From JAWLBR01 sp041687495 (lineage in GTDB: Bacteria > Bacillota > Limnochordia > DTU087 > JAAYGB01), in the NCBI GenBank assembly GCA_041687495.1, contig JAWLBR010000109.1, positions 1 through 8,921 on the forward strand: DNA of 8,921 nt. The letters are read 5' to 3'. A program made the position numbers and the translations under genes. This document shows, piece after piece, positions 1 to 5,858 of this stretch; position 1 is the stretch's first letter, and the number at the start of each line of letters is the position of its first letter. A model generated the notes under the pieces. The model ran no database searches, was not told the DNA's origin, and was given only the letters and a program-made list of their open reading frames with translations.

Positions 1-56
1 AGAGCACCCGGCTGTTAACCGGGTTGTTGTAGGTTCGAGTCCTACCCGAGGAGCCA
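1..56 (+). tRNA. tRNA-Asn (anticodon GTT), 5' end outside window
   Basis: This is the 3' three quarters of an asparagine tRNA gene. The anticodon stem is CCCGG (7-11) paired with CCGGG (19-23) around the loop CTGTTAA, whose anticodon GTT (14-16) reads Asn codons. The T-arm is GTAGG (29-33) with CCTAC (41-45) around TTCGAGT. The 3' acceptor strand CCGAGGA (46-52), discriminator G53 and an encoded CCA (54-56) close the gene. The missing 5' acceptor strand should read TCCTCGG just before the window. Nothing looks degenerate. Confidence 0.97.
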
Positions 57-64
57 TTTTGGAG

Positions 65-93
65 AAGCACTGGCGTTTGCCGGTGCTTTTTTT
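65..93 (+). terminator. Intrinsic terminator of the tRNA-Asn transcript
   Basis: A 10-bp stem, AAGCACTGGC (65-74) with GCCGGTGCTT (79-88), contains one G-T wobble and a GTTT loop. A T-run reaching position 93 follows. It lies 8 bases after the tRNA CCA end, so it should end the tRNA transcript and isolate the ATP synthase operon from it. Confidence 0.9.
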
Positions 94-212
94 GATTTGT
101 CAACTGGCAAAACCTGCAGGCTTGGACGAGGTGGTTGGAGAATGTGGTAATGGTAGAATCGTAAGTGGGAATAATGTTTCATAGATCCAGTAGTGTAGGG
201 GCAACCTGCATT

Positions 213-242
213 TTGACTCTCGTTGATGTGCTATGGTATAAT
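213..242 (+). promoter_or_regulatory. Sigma-A type promoter of the F0 operon
   Basis: A -35 box TTGACT (213-218) and a perfect -10 box TATAAT (237-242) are separated by 18 bases. It is the best promoter match in the 220-base gap between the tRNA terminator and atpZ. Transcription would start near 249. Bases 94-212 show no gene and no other convincing signal. Confidence 0.75.
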
Positions 243-248
243 CAGTTT

Positions 249-310
249 GGCTACCGGTGATAAACTTCACGAAGTCCGAGATGGGCACTGAAAGTGCCAA
301 TGGGGTGGCC
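249..310 (+). promoter_or_regulatory. Foldable 5' leader overlapping the atpZ ribosome binding site
   Basis: GGCTACC (249-255), at the predicted 5' end of the transcript, can pair with GGTGGCC (304-310), which overlaps the atpZ SD sequence GGGGTGG (302-308). Two small hairpins lie inside: GTGA (257-260) with TCAC (267-270), and GGCACT (284-289) with AGTGCC (293-298). Together they would make a three-way junction that covers the SD. The pairings are read directly; a regulatory role is inferred. It matches no riboswitch class that I recognise. Confidence 0.4.
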
Positions 311-315
311 GTGTC

Positions 316-531
316 ATGCGGAACATGGCGCAGTATATTGTGTTGCTTACGGAGATAGGATTGACTATAGCAGCTTCGGTGCTTGTGGGCTATTACCTTG
401 GTACCCGCATCGATGCATTGGTGGGAACGCAGCTGGTCTTCACTATGTTGGGAGCGGCATTGGGAGTAGGATCTGGATTCTACAGTGCGTACAGGCTCAT
501 TAGTAAGCAGTTGGAGAAGTCGGAAAGGTGA
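316..531 (+). CDS. atpZ: AtpZ-like F0F1 ATPase accessory subunit
   Basis: A 71-residue membrane protein of the AtpZ/AtpI family (the ATPase_gene1 type), the small accessory gene often found first in F-type ATP synthase operons. Two hydrophobic helices, about residues 7-28 and 38-60, form a hairpin joined by a short polar turn containing R31 and D33. The tail from K64 is charged. The second helix is glycine-rich (GAALGVGSG), typical of the family. The ATG at 316 has the SD GGGGTGG seven bases upstream; a second in-frame ATG at 325 is possible. Family members are thought to help c-ring assembly or supply Mg2+ near the complex, but the role is not settled. Its stop lies 4 bases before the atpI start, which suggests coupled translation. 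Confidence 0.85.
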   Translation: MRNMAQYIVLLTEIGLTIAASVLVGYYLGTRIDALVGTQLVFTMLGAALGVGSGFYSAYRLISKQLEKSER

Positions 532-535
532 CGCC

Positions 536-964
536 ATGGAAGTCAACCAATTGCGCAGAGCAGTTCTTTGGTGGAGTGCAGTACCAGTTGCCTTAGGGGC
601 CGTTGCGGTAGGAATCTGGTTGGGTACGCCGGCAGTGCTGGCGGTGATCGGGGCGTGGTTAATTAGCTCCTTCAACTTGGTTCTTCTCATGCGAGACGGA
701 CAACGTATTTTTGCTCAGCCGCCTAACGAGGTCCGCACCCGTGTGCAGAAATCGTTTAGGATTCGGTTCCTGTGGGTAGGTCTTTTATTGATGATCTTGT
801 ACTTGCTGTTGTCGTCTCAGCTGAGCTCTTTGACGGTAGGGATTGTGTTCTTGGCTGTGTATCTTTGCATGACCGTGGTGTTTGCCGGTGTTGTGGCTTG
901 GCAGTCCAAAAACAGCAAATTTGCGGATGAAGGGAGGCGAGATTGTTGCCAACGGAATTACTAG
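536..964 (+). CDS. atpI: ATP synthase subunit I (AtpI)
   Basis: A 142-residue integral membrane protein with four predicted helices (about 10-29, 32-52, 76-93, 99-121) and a charged C-terminal tail. This matches the ATP-synt_I family, which acts as a chaperone for c-ring assembly and insertion. Position between atpZ and atpB is the standard one. The reading frame is open back to 485, but the ATG at 536 is chosen because it has the SD GGAAAGG (522-528), lies just past the atpZ stop, and gives the usual family length; the upstream extension would overlap atpZ and lacks hydrophobic character. Its end overlaps atpB by 22 bases. Sequence is weakly conserved in this family, so the call rests on topology and gene order as well as similarity. 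Confidence 0.85.
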   Translation: MEVNQLRRAVLWWSAVPVALGAVAVGIWLGTPAVLAVIGAWLISSFNLVLLMRDGQRIFAQPPNEVRTRVQKSFRIRFLWVGLLLMILYLLLSSQLSSLTVGIVFLAVYLCMTVVFAGVVAWQSKNSKFADEGRRDCCQRNY

Positions 965-1605
965 AAGCTCCTAGGGTTGTGTTTTCCTTGTTTGGAATGC
1001 CTGTTACGGAGACTATTCGCAACAGCTGGATGGTCATGGGCGTGATTTTGGTCGTGGCTTTCTTGGCTACCCGTAGGCTTGAGGAAATTCCATCGAAGGT
1101 ACAAGCAGCTGTGGAGCTGTTAGTGGAAGGCATTCACGGACTTGTGTCTTCGACAATGAAGACCAGCAAGACGGGGTTCACCAAGTATTTTGGTGCACTG
1201 GCTTTATACTTGTTTTTGGCCAATATCTGGAGTCTGCTGGGTATGCGTTCTCCTACAGCAGACCTCAATGTCACAACCAGCTTTGCCATCATGACTTTCC
1301 TGGCTACGCATTTTATGGGATTGAGAATGCGGGGATTCCGATACATCAAGGGGTTCTTTGAGCCGATCTTCTTATTTGCTCCGCTGAATGTCATCGGTGA
1401 GCTGGCTCGACCATTGTCTTTGGCTCTGCGTTTGTTTGGAAATATCCTCGGTGGATCGATCATTGTAGGGCTGATCTACAATACAGTTCCGCTCTTGGTA
1501 CCTGTGCCATTACATATCTACTTTGATCTATTTGCCGGATTGATCCAGACCTTTATTTTCATCATGTTGTCGATGACGTTCATTTCTTTGGCCGTCGATG
1601 AGTAA
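943..1605 (+). CDS. atpB: F0 ATP synthase subunit a
   Basis: The 220-residue stator channel subunit that carries ions to and from the c-ring. The hallmark is the essential arginine in LALRLFGNILGG (R163, equivalent to E. coli R210), preceded by NVIGELARPLSL (E153, R156). The motif PTADLNVT at 104-111 and the final helix with Q202 are also typical. The length is slightly short but complete. The start is a TTG at 943 or the next codon at 946; the SD AGGGAGG (931-937) is 5 or 8 bases away. It begins inside the end of atpI, so translation is probably coupled. It forms the F0 sector with atpE and atpF downstream. Residue inspection alone does not decide ion specificity in this subunit. Confidence 0.96.
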   Translation: MLPTELLEAPRVVFSLFGMPVTETIRNSWMVMGVILVVAFLATRRLEEIPSKVQAAVELLVEGIHGLVSSTMKTSKTGFTKYFGALALYLFLANIWSLLGMRSPTADLNVTTSFAIMTFLATHFMGLRMRGFRYIKGFFEPIFLFAPLNVIGELARPLSLALRLFGNILGGSIIVGLIYNTVPLLVPVPLHIYFDLFAGLIQTFIFIMLSMTFISLAVDE

Positions 1606-1616
1606 GCGCAGTTTCG

Positions 1617-1673
1617 TCCCAGAAAACTTAGAGTTTGTGGGATTGAACCACATATCTTCGCAAAGCGCGAAGA
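1617..1673 (+). promoter_or_regulatory. Two hairpins in the atpB-atpE spacer
   Basis: The 120-base gap after atpB holds two candidate RNA hairpins before the atpE ribosome binding region. The first pairs TCCCA (1617-1621) with TGGGA (1638-1642) and AAACT (1624-1628) with AGTTT (1632-1636). The second pairs TCTTCGC (1655-1661) with GCGAAGA (1667-1673). Neither has a T-run, so they are not terminators. They may act in mRNA processing or stability; that is inference. I see no promoter here. Confidence 0.4.
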
Positions 1674-1698
1674 AAACCGTTAATCTGAGAGGGGGGAA

Positions 1699-1720
1699 CC
1701 CTGGGGCAGGAGTCCCAGGG
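1699..1720 (+). promoter_or_regulatory. Hairpin displaying the atpE Shine-Dalgarno in its loop
   Basis: A perfect 7-bp stem, CCCTGGG (1699-1705) with CCCAGGG (1714-1720), presents AGGAG (1708-1712) in its loop. The linear distance from AGGAG to the atpE ATG (1726) is 13 bases, longer than ideal, but folding the stem would bring the two closer. A weaker AGGG (1717-1720) lies five bases before the ATG. The arrangement may tune the high initiation rate needed for a subunit present in many copies. Confidence 0.5.
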
Positions 1721-1725
1721 AACAA

Positions 1726-1983
1726 ATGGAACTAGGTAACGCGATAATTGCAGCAGCAGCTTTGTTGGGCGCAGGTATTGCCATGGGTGCCGGTGCTAAC
1801 GGTTCTGGTGTCGGTGAAGGTATTGCGGCAGGAAAGGCCGTTGAGGGTGTAGCTCGCCAACCGGAGGCACAAGGCCGAATCATTCCGGTCATGCTTCTTG
1901 GTCAAGCTGTAACTGAGACCACCGGTATCTACGCCTTGGTTATTTCTCTTGTGCTAATTGGCATTGCCCGGGGTCTGCTTTAG
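1726..1983 (+). CDS. atpE: F0 ATP synthase subunit c, predicted Na+ type
   Basis: The 85-residue hairpin proteolipid that forms the rotor ring. Helix 1 carries the glycine-repeat packing motif (residues 15-32), the polar loop has the conserved ARQPEA (43-48), and helix 2 carries the ion-binding glutamate E64. Around it is QAVTETTGIY (60-69), which aligns with the Na+-binding helix of the Ilyobacter tartaricus c subunit; V62, E64, T65, T66 and Y69 fill the Na+ ligand and support positions. The partner position on helix 1, Gln in Ilyobacter, is Glu here (E31), giving the two-carboxylate arrangement known from Fusobacterium nucleatum. ATG 1726 is the natural start for a c subunit. Hairpin-rich spacers on both sides suggest independent control of expression. 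Confidence 0.96.
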   Translation: MELGNAIIAAAALLGAGIAMGAGANGSGVGEGIAAGKAVEGVARQPEAQGRIIPVMLLGQAVTETTGIYALVISLVLIGIARGLL

Positions 1984-1995
1984 TCTGAAGTCTGC

Positions 1996-2030
1996 GGTGG
2001 CTTCCCAGGATTTTGGTTGTGGAAGCCATC
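1996..2030 (+). promoter_or_regulatory. Hairpin after atpE, possible mRNA stabiliser
   Basis: GGTGGCTTCC (1996-2005) pairs with GGAAGCCATC (2021-2030): ten base pairs with one G-T wobble and a 15-base loop. No T-run follows, so termination is unlikely and transcription should continue into atpF. A stable 3' hairpin directly after atpE is consistent with protecting the atpE message from 3' decay or partly separating it from atpF. Confidence 0.5.
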
Positions 2031-2062
2031 GATTACTATGAGAATGTCTGGAGGGAACTGCT

Positions 2063-2497
2063 TTGACTGACATAGTGTGGCAGAGCGTTGTCATTCAGAC
2101 CATCAGTTTTCTTATCTTTGTCTTCTTACTAAGCAAGATCTTGTTTGAACCAGTGATGTCGGTTATTGCCAAACGCACAAATCGTGTGGAAGACCTGACT
2201 GGGGCTGCGCAGGATGCGGAAGAGAAGACAAAGGCTCTGCAGACTACTTTGCAAAGAAGATTTGACGATGCGAGACTAGAGGCAGGGCAGGTTATGGATA
2301 ATCTGCGGATTGAGGCTGAAGGCAAGCGGGATCAAATTGTCGCAGAGATGCGGAGTAAGGTCCAAGAACTGCGAGAGGAAAACGCAGCCAAGCTAAAGAG
2401 TGAGATGGACAGTGCTCTTACTGCACTAGAGCCCCACGTGAAGGAATTGGGCCGAATGATTGCTGAGAAGGCTATCAACAGAGAACTAGCTGGTTAG
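2063..2497 (+). CDS. atpF: F0 ATP synthase subunit b
   Basis: The 144-residue peripheral stalk subunit. One N-terminal membrane helix (about 7-29) ends at FEPV, a classic b-subunit junction, followed by a long charged helical region (about 38-115) rich in Glu, Lys, Arg, Ala and Gln that would form the coiled-coil dimer. The C-terminal part (120-144) should contact subunit delta of F1. It is somewhat shorter than the usual 155-170 residues. The start is TTG at 2063 with the SD GGAGGG (2050-2055) seven bases upstream. Unlike most Bacillota operons, atpH and the F1 genes do not follow; a terminator ends the operon 34 bases after the stop. Only one b-type gene is present here. Confidence 0.94.
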   Translation: MTDIVWQSVVIQTISFLIFVFLLSKILFEPVMSVIAKRTNRVEDLTGAAQDAEEKTKALQTTLQRRFDDARLEAGQVMDNLRIEAEGKRDQIVAEMRSKVQELREENAAKLKSEMDSALTALEPHVKELGRMIAEKAINRELAG

Positions 2498-2531
2498 TCT
2501 GACAGCACCAAAAGTTCATTGCATCGATGAT

Positions 2532-2561
2532 GAGGGATCGCTATGCGGTCCTTCTTTTTTT
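2532..2561 (+). terminator. Intrinsic terminator of the F0 operon
   Basis: GAGGGATCGC (2532-2541) pairs with GCGGTCCTTC (2545-2554) through ten pairs including two G-T wobbles, around a TAT loop, followed by seven T (2555-2561). It is a strong Rho-independent terminator 34 bases after atpF and shows that the operon ends without F1 genes. Between it and araB (2562-2627) I see no convincing promoter or operator. Confidence 0.9.
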
Positions 2562-2627
2562 CCCATCGGTCGTTACAAGGTAATTGCGGATTTACGCAGA
2601 ACCTAAGAGTATCCAAAGGACTTGCAG

Positions 2628-4310
2628 ATGGGAGCTGGTACCGTGGTGAGCAAGTATTCAATTGGAGTAGACTTTGGGACGCTATCTGGTCGGGCCGTTT
2701 TGGTTAACGTTAGCAGCGGCGCCGAAGTTGCTGAGAGTGTTTACGAGTACAGCCATGGCTCTATGGATGAGACCTTGCCCGATGGAACAAAACTGCCACC
2801 CGATTTTGCCCTTCAAGATCCCGCCGACTACATTAGAACTCTGGAAAAAACTGTTCCAGAGGTGATAGCCTCAGCTGGAATTGATCCGAATGATGTGATT
2901 GGTCTCGGGATAGATTTCACCGCTTGCACCATTTTGCCCGTAGATGAAAGCGGGCTGCCTTTATGCTATCGGAGTGATTTGGCCTCTAATCCTCACGCGT
3001 GGGTCAAGCTGTGGAAGCACCATGCAGCCCAAGATGAGGCTAACCAGCTTAACGCGATTGCTGAAAGCCGTGGAGAGCAGTTTTTGTCTCGCTATGGAGG
3101 AAAGATCTCCTCTGAGTGGTTCTTTCCAAAGGTCTGGCAGGTTTTAGATGAAGCCCCAGATGTCTACGAGCAGACCGACCGATTTGTGGAAGCCGCGGAC
3201 TGGGTCATTATGCAGCTTACCGGTCAGGAACGGCGCAATTCCTGCACCGCAGGTTACAAGGCGATGTGGAGCAAGCAGGAGGGGTACCCCAGCAAGGAGT
3301 TTTTCCGGGCTCTAGATCCAAGGTTAGAGAATGTTGTGGAAGAGAAGATGAGCACTGACATCTACCCGCAGGGGGCAAAGGCTGGAACGCTGACGGAAGC
3401 CATGGCAAAAAAACTGGGACTAAGTCCCATGGTTGCTGTGGCTGTGGCCAATGTAGATGCGCACGTCTCGGTACCGGCGGCTACTATTACGGAGCCCGGT
3501 AAGATCTTGGCGATTATGGGCACCTCCACATGCCACTGCCTGATTAGCGATCAACAGATGAAAGTTGAGGGCATGTGCGGTGTTGTAGAAGATGGAATTC
3601 TCCCGGGATACTACGGCTACGAGGCTGGTCAGGCAGCGGTGGGGGATATCTTTGCTTGGTTTGTTGATAGTTATGTATCGCCCCACTACCATGATGAGGC
3701 CAAGAAACGAGGATTAAGTATTCATCAACTCTTAGAGAAGAAAGCTTCTGCTCTCAGGCCAGGCGAAAGTGGACTGCTGGCTCTGGACTGGTGGAATGGG
3801 AATCGGTCCACCCTTGTGGACGCTGACCTTTCGGGACTGCTGTTGGGCATGAACTTAACTACCAAACCGGAAGAGATCTACCGGGCTCTGATTGAGGCCA
3901 CCGCCTTTGGGACAAGAACCATTATTGAAGCTTTCCGGGATTCCGGCGTACCCGTAAATGAGTTTTATGCGTGCGGTGGGCTACCTGAGAAGAATGCATT
4001 GCTGATGCAGATCTACGCCGATGTCATTGACATGGAGATCAAGGTCTCCTATTCGTCGCAGACTCCAGCGTTGGGGGCAGCGATGTTTGGAGCAGTGGCG
4101 GCTGGTGAGGAGGCTGGAGGGTATAGTTCCATTACCGAGGCCGCAAAGCGGATGGCTCGCCTAAAGGACACTACGTTCAAACCAGTTCCAGAAAATGTCT
4201 TGGTCTATGACCGGATCTATGCCGAATACAAGAAGCTGTATGATTACTTCGGTCGCGGAGAGAACAATGTGATGAAGAGACTAAGGGAGATCCGCTCACA
4301 GGTTAGATAG
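2628..4310 (+). CDS. araB: L-ribulokinase
   Basis: A 560-residue FGGY-family sugar kinase that phosphorylates L-ribulose to L-ribulose-5-phosphate with ATP, the second step of L-arabinose catabolism, in the cytoplasm. Residues are numbered from the ATG at 2628. The first phosphate-loop motif is DFGTLSGR (15-22). DFTACT (96-101), NVDAH with the predicted catalytic base D277, the second phosphate loop GTSTCH (298-303) and CGGLPEKN (449-456) follow in order. The length fits the long AraB type and the gene is intact. The start is uncertain: ATG 2628 has AAAGGA (2615-2620) seven bases upstream; TTG 2622 is too close to it; GTG 2643 or 2646 has GGGAG (2630-2634) and would begin closer to Bacillus AraB. 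No araA, araD or araR lies in the window. Confidence 0.95.
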   Translation: MGAGTVVSKYSIGVDFGTLSGRAVLVNVSSGAEVAESVYEYSHGSMDETLPDGTKLPPDFALQDPADYIRTLEKTVPEVIASAGIDPNDVIGLGIDFTACTILPVDESGLPLCYRSDLASNPHAWVKLWKHHAAQDEANQLNAIAESRGEQFLSRYGGKISSEWFFPKVWQVLDEAPDVYEQTDRFVEAADWVIMQLTGQERRNSCTAGYKAMWSKQEGYPSKEFFRALDPRLENVVEEKMSTDIYPQGAKAGTLTEAMAKKLGLSPMVAVAVANVDAHVSVPAATITEPGKILAIMGTSTCHCLISDQQMKVEGMCGVVEDGILPGYYGYEAGQAAVGDIFAWFVDSYVSPHYHDEAKKRGLSIHQLLEKKASALRPGESGLLALDWWNGNRSTLVDADLSGLLLGMNLTTKPEEIYRALIEATAFGTRTIIEAFRDSGVPVNEFYACGGLPEKNALLMQIYADVIDMEIKVSYSSQTPALGAAMFGAVAAGEEAGGYSSITEAAKRMARLKDTTFKPVPENVLVYDRIYAEYKKLYDYFGRGENNVMKRLREIRSQVR

Positions 4311-4333
4311 GACACCAGTGCAGGTGAAGATAC

Positions 4334-4364
4334 GGGGCCATGGCAGCGCTATGGCCTCTTTTTT
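4334..4364 (+). terminator. Intrinsic terminator between araB and araM
   Basis: GGGGCCATGGC (4334-4344) pairs with GCTATGGCCTC (4348-4358), eleven pairs with two G-T wobbles, around an AGC loop, followed by six T (4359-4364). It lies 23 bases after the araB stop. Only 12 bases separate the T-run from the first ATG of araM, which leaves no space for a promoter, so araM expression would need read-through or a promoter inside araB. Confidence 0.88.
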
Positions 4365-4376
4365 GAGTAAAGGGAG

Positions 4377-5732
4377 ATGGCAAACGAGATGAGTGACTGG
4401 AATGGGCGCCTAGAGCAGATTAAGCGCCGGGGCGAATGTGCCTGCGGGCAAAAGCACAGTCAGACGATAGAGGCTGTTTCCGTCGGCCCAAATGCGCTAG
4501 ACTATTTTGGTAAGTACATAGCAGATCTGGGTTGGTCTTCCCTTGCTATAGTGGCCGACGAGAACACAAGTGAAGTCGGTAGCACAGCGGTAAGGGCATG
4601 CCTGCCGAAACAAATCGATGCGCAGTGGATTATACTGAAGCAGGAACGTGAAAAGATTCTGGTGCCAGACGAGAACGCAGTCGGTCGACTCCTAATGGAC
4701 TTGCGGCCCCAGTGTTCAGGGGTGGTCGCCCTCGGATCTGGAACAATCCATGACTTGGTCCGTTATGTTTCGTCTCGGTTGGGCCTTCCCTTTGTGGGTA
4801 TTCCCACTGCTCCGTCCATGGATGGGTATGCCTCCAGTGTAGCGCCACTGCACATCGGCAGCTTCAAGAAGACATTTACTGCTAGGGCACCACAAGCGCT
4901 CTTTGCTGACACAAGATTGTTGAGTACGGCGCCCAAGCACATGGTTGGAGCGGGGTTTGGCGACATCGTTGGCAAAATCACTGCCAGGTTTGACTGGCGC
5001 ATGGCCCACCTAGTAACCGGAGAGTATTATTGCACCTATCCTTTGGAGCTTATGGATCAAGCCGTTGGCACTTGTCTTGCTAACACGCGGGGGATCGGTG
5101 AGGGCAGCCCGGCCATGATAGAAGCCTTAACTGAGGCCTTAATCCTTTCAGGGATTTCTATCATGCTTACGGGGAACTCCCGACCGGCATCGGGGCCAGA
5201 ACACTTACTGGCCCACTACTGGGAAGTTCAGTCGGCTCTGGCCGGTTCCCACGATGATCTTCACGGGACAAAGGTAGGAGTGGCGACCCCAATTTGCGTT
5301 GCTTTCATTAAGGAGATGTTTTCCCGCGCCAGTGATGACTTGCGGCCGGTGTCAGGCATTGACTCAGCAGCCCGGGAGCGTCTTGTGCGCCAGCACTATG
5401 GTGCTGCCGCTGATGAGGTGGTTCCCGAAGCCAGCGCCAAATGGCTTGATTCAGGGAGGCTGGTCCAGATACAGCGATCAGCGCTGGAAACGTGGACAGA
5501 GCTGCAGCGTCTGGCGGCAAGTCTACCGGAACCGGAACACCTTATTGAGCAGCTTCGCTTGGCCAAAGGGGCATCCAGCACTGTGGAAATCGGAATCAGT
5601 CGGGATCAACTGCACCAAGCGTTGCTGTTTTCAAGAGAGATGAGGTCACGTTTTACCGTTTTTGACTTGGCCTTTTGCCTGGGAGTGCTCGATGAAGTCG
5701 CTGAGCAGATCGCCAATGAGTACGGCGGTTAA
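4377..5732 (+). CDS. araM: sn-Glycerol-1-phosphate dehydrogenase, AraM type
   Basis: A 451-residue iron-alcohol-dehydrogenase-fold enzyme that reduces dihydroxyacetone phosphate to sn-glycerol-1-phosphate with NAD(P)H. The nucleotide-binding motif is GSGTIHD (120-126), followed by the family signature PTAPSMDGYAS (143-153). Predicted metal ligands are D196 in GFGD, H276 in GPEHLLAH and H296 in LHGTKVG. The N-terminal CACGQKH cluster (21-27) is common in bacterial AraM. In Bacillus subtilis araM sits in the arabinose operon, and its product feeds heptaprenylglyceryl-phosphate synthesis by PcrB; here it again follows araB. The start is uncertain: the SD-like AAAGGGAG (4369-4376) touches the ATG at 4377, so ATG 4389, 12 bases beyond it, may be the real start. 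The enzyme core looks intact. Confidence 0.93.
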   Translation: MANEMSDWNGRLEQIKRRGECACGQKHSQTIEAVSVGPNALDYFGKYIADLGWSSLAIVADENTSEVGSTAVRACLPKQIDAQWIILKQEREKILVPDENAVGRLLMDLRPQCSGVVALGSGTIHDLVRYVSSRLGLPFVGIPTAPSMDGYASSVAPLHIGSFKKTFTARAPQALFADTRLLSTAPKHMVGAGFGDIVGKITARFDWRMAHLVTGEYYCTYPLELMDQAVGTCLANTRGIGEGSPAMIEALTEALILSGISIMLTGNSRPASGPEHLLAHYWEVQSALAGSHDDLHGTKVGVATPICVAFIKEMFSRASDDLRPVSGIDSAARERLVRQHYGAAADEVVPEASAKWLDSGRLVQIQRSALETWTELQRLAASLPEPEHLIEQLRLAKGASSTVEIGISRDQLHQALLFSREMRSRFTVFDLAFCLGVLDEVAEQIANEYGG

Positions 5733-5733
5733 G

Positions 5734-5841
5734 GCTCCGGGTCCAAAAGACCCAGGTGGAGCACCAATTAAGCCCTACTATCGTGGTCTGGGTGGGGCTA
5801 GGGCTCCATTTCGGGGAACCGAAGCTGAGGTCAGGTAGGGC
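5734..5841 (+). other. Structured RNA-like element after araM
   Basis: Non-coding stretch with dense complementarity. Hairpin 1 pairs GCTCC (5734-5738) with GGAGC (5758-5762) and GGGTC (5739-5743) with GACCC (5749-5753). Next is a possible three-way junction: P1 is a perfect 7-bp stem GCCCTAC (5772-5778) with GTAGGGC (5835-5841); P2 is TGGGGC (5793-5798) with GCTCCA (5803-5808); P3 is TTCGG (5810-5814) with CCGAA (5819-5823), capped by a GGAA tetraloop. No T-run follows, so this is not a terminator. ACCCAG (5750-5755) could pair instead with CTGGGT (5788-5793), an alternative fold. It could be a cis-regulatory leader of the TamB-like gene, a 3' end of araM mRNA, or a small RNA. I do not recognise a known class. 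Confidence 0.4.
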
Positions 5842-5858
5842 AACAGCACTAATTTGGC

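Noticed and set aside
151..159. Second promoter with extended -10 TGGTAGAAT
   Set aside because: No -35 box at 16-18 bases, and the complete promoter at 213-242 explains the operon better.
485..535. Upstream extension of AtpI by 17 codons
   Set aside because: It overlaps atpZ, adds a polar stretch atypical of the family, and the ATG at 536 has a good SD at a normal distance.
100..690. Minus-strand ORF of 196 codons over the F0 promoter, atpZ and atpI
   Set aside because: Its translation is rich in Ser, Thr, His and Arg with no recognisable domain, and it lies antisense to well-supported genes and a good promoter.
2584..2612. araB promoter with TTGCGG and GAGTAT at 17 bases
   Set aside because: The -10 match is poor (three of six), so it was not listed; no AraR-like or catabolite-repression operator could be seen nearby either.
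5772..5841. tRNA or tRNA-like gene
   Set aside because: The 7-bp closing stem and roughly 70-base span look like a tRNA, but there is no T-arm, no TTC loop and no anticodon arm at the right place.
5827..5850. SRP RNA core, suggested by GGTCAGG followed by CAGCAC
   Set aside because: The tetraloop hairpin and the 3' AGCAG side of the symmetric loop are missing, and the flanking sequence does not form the long SRP helix.
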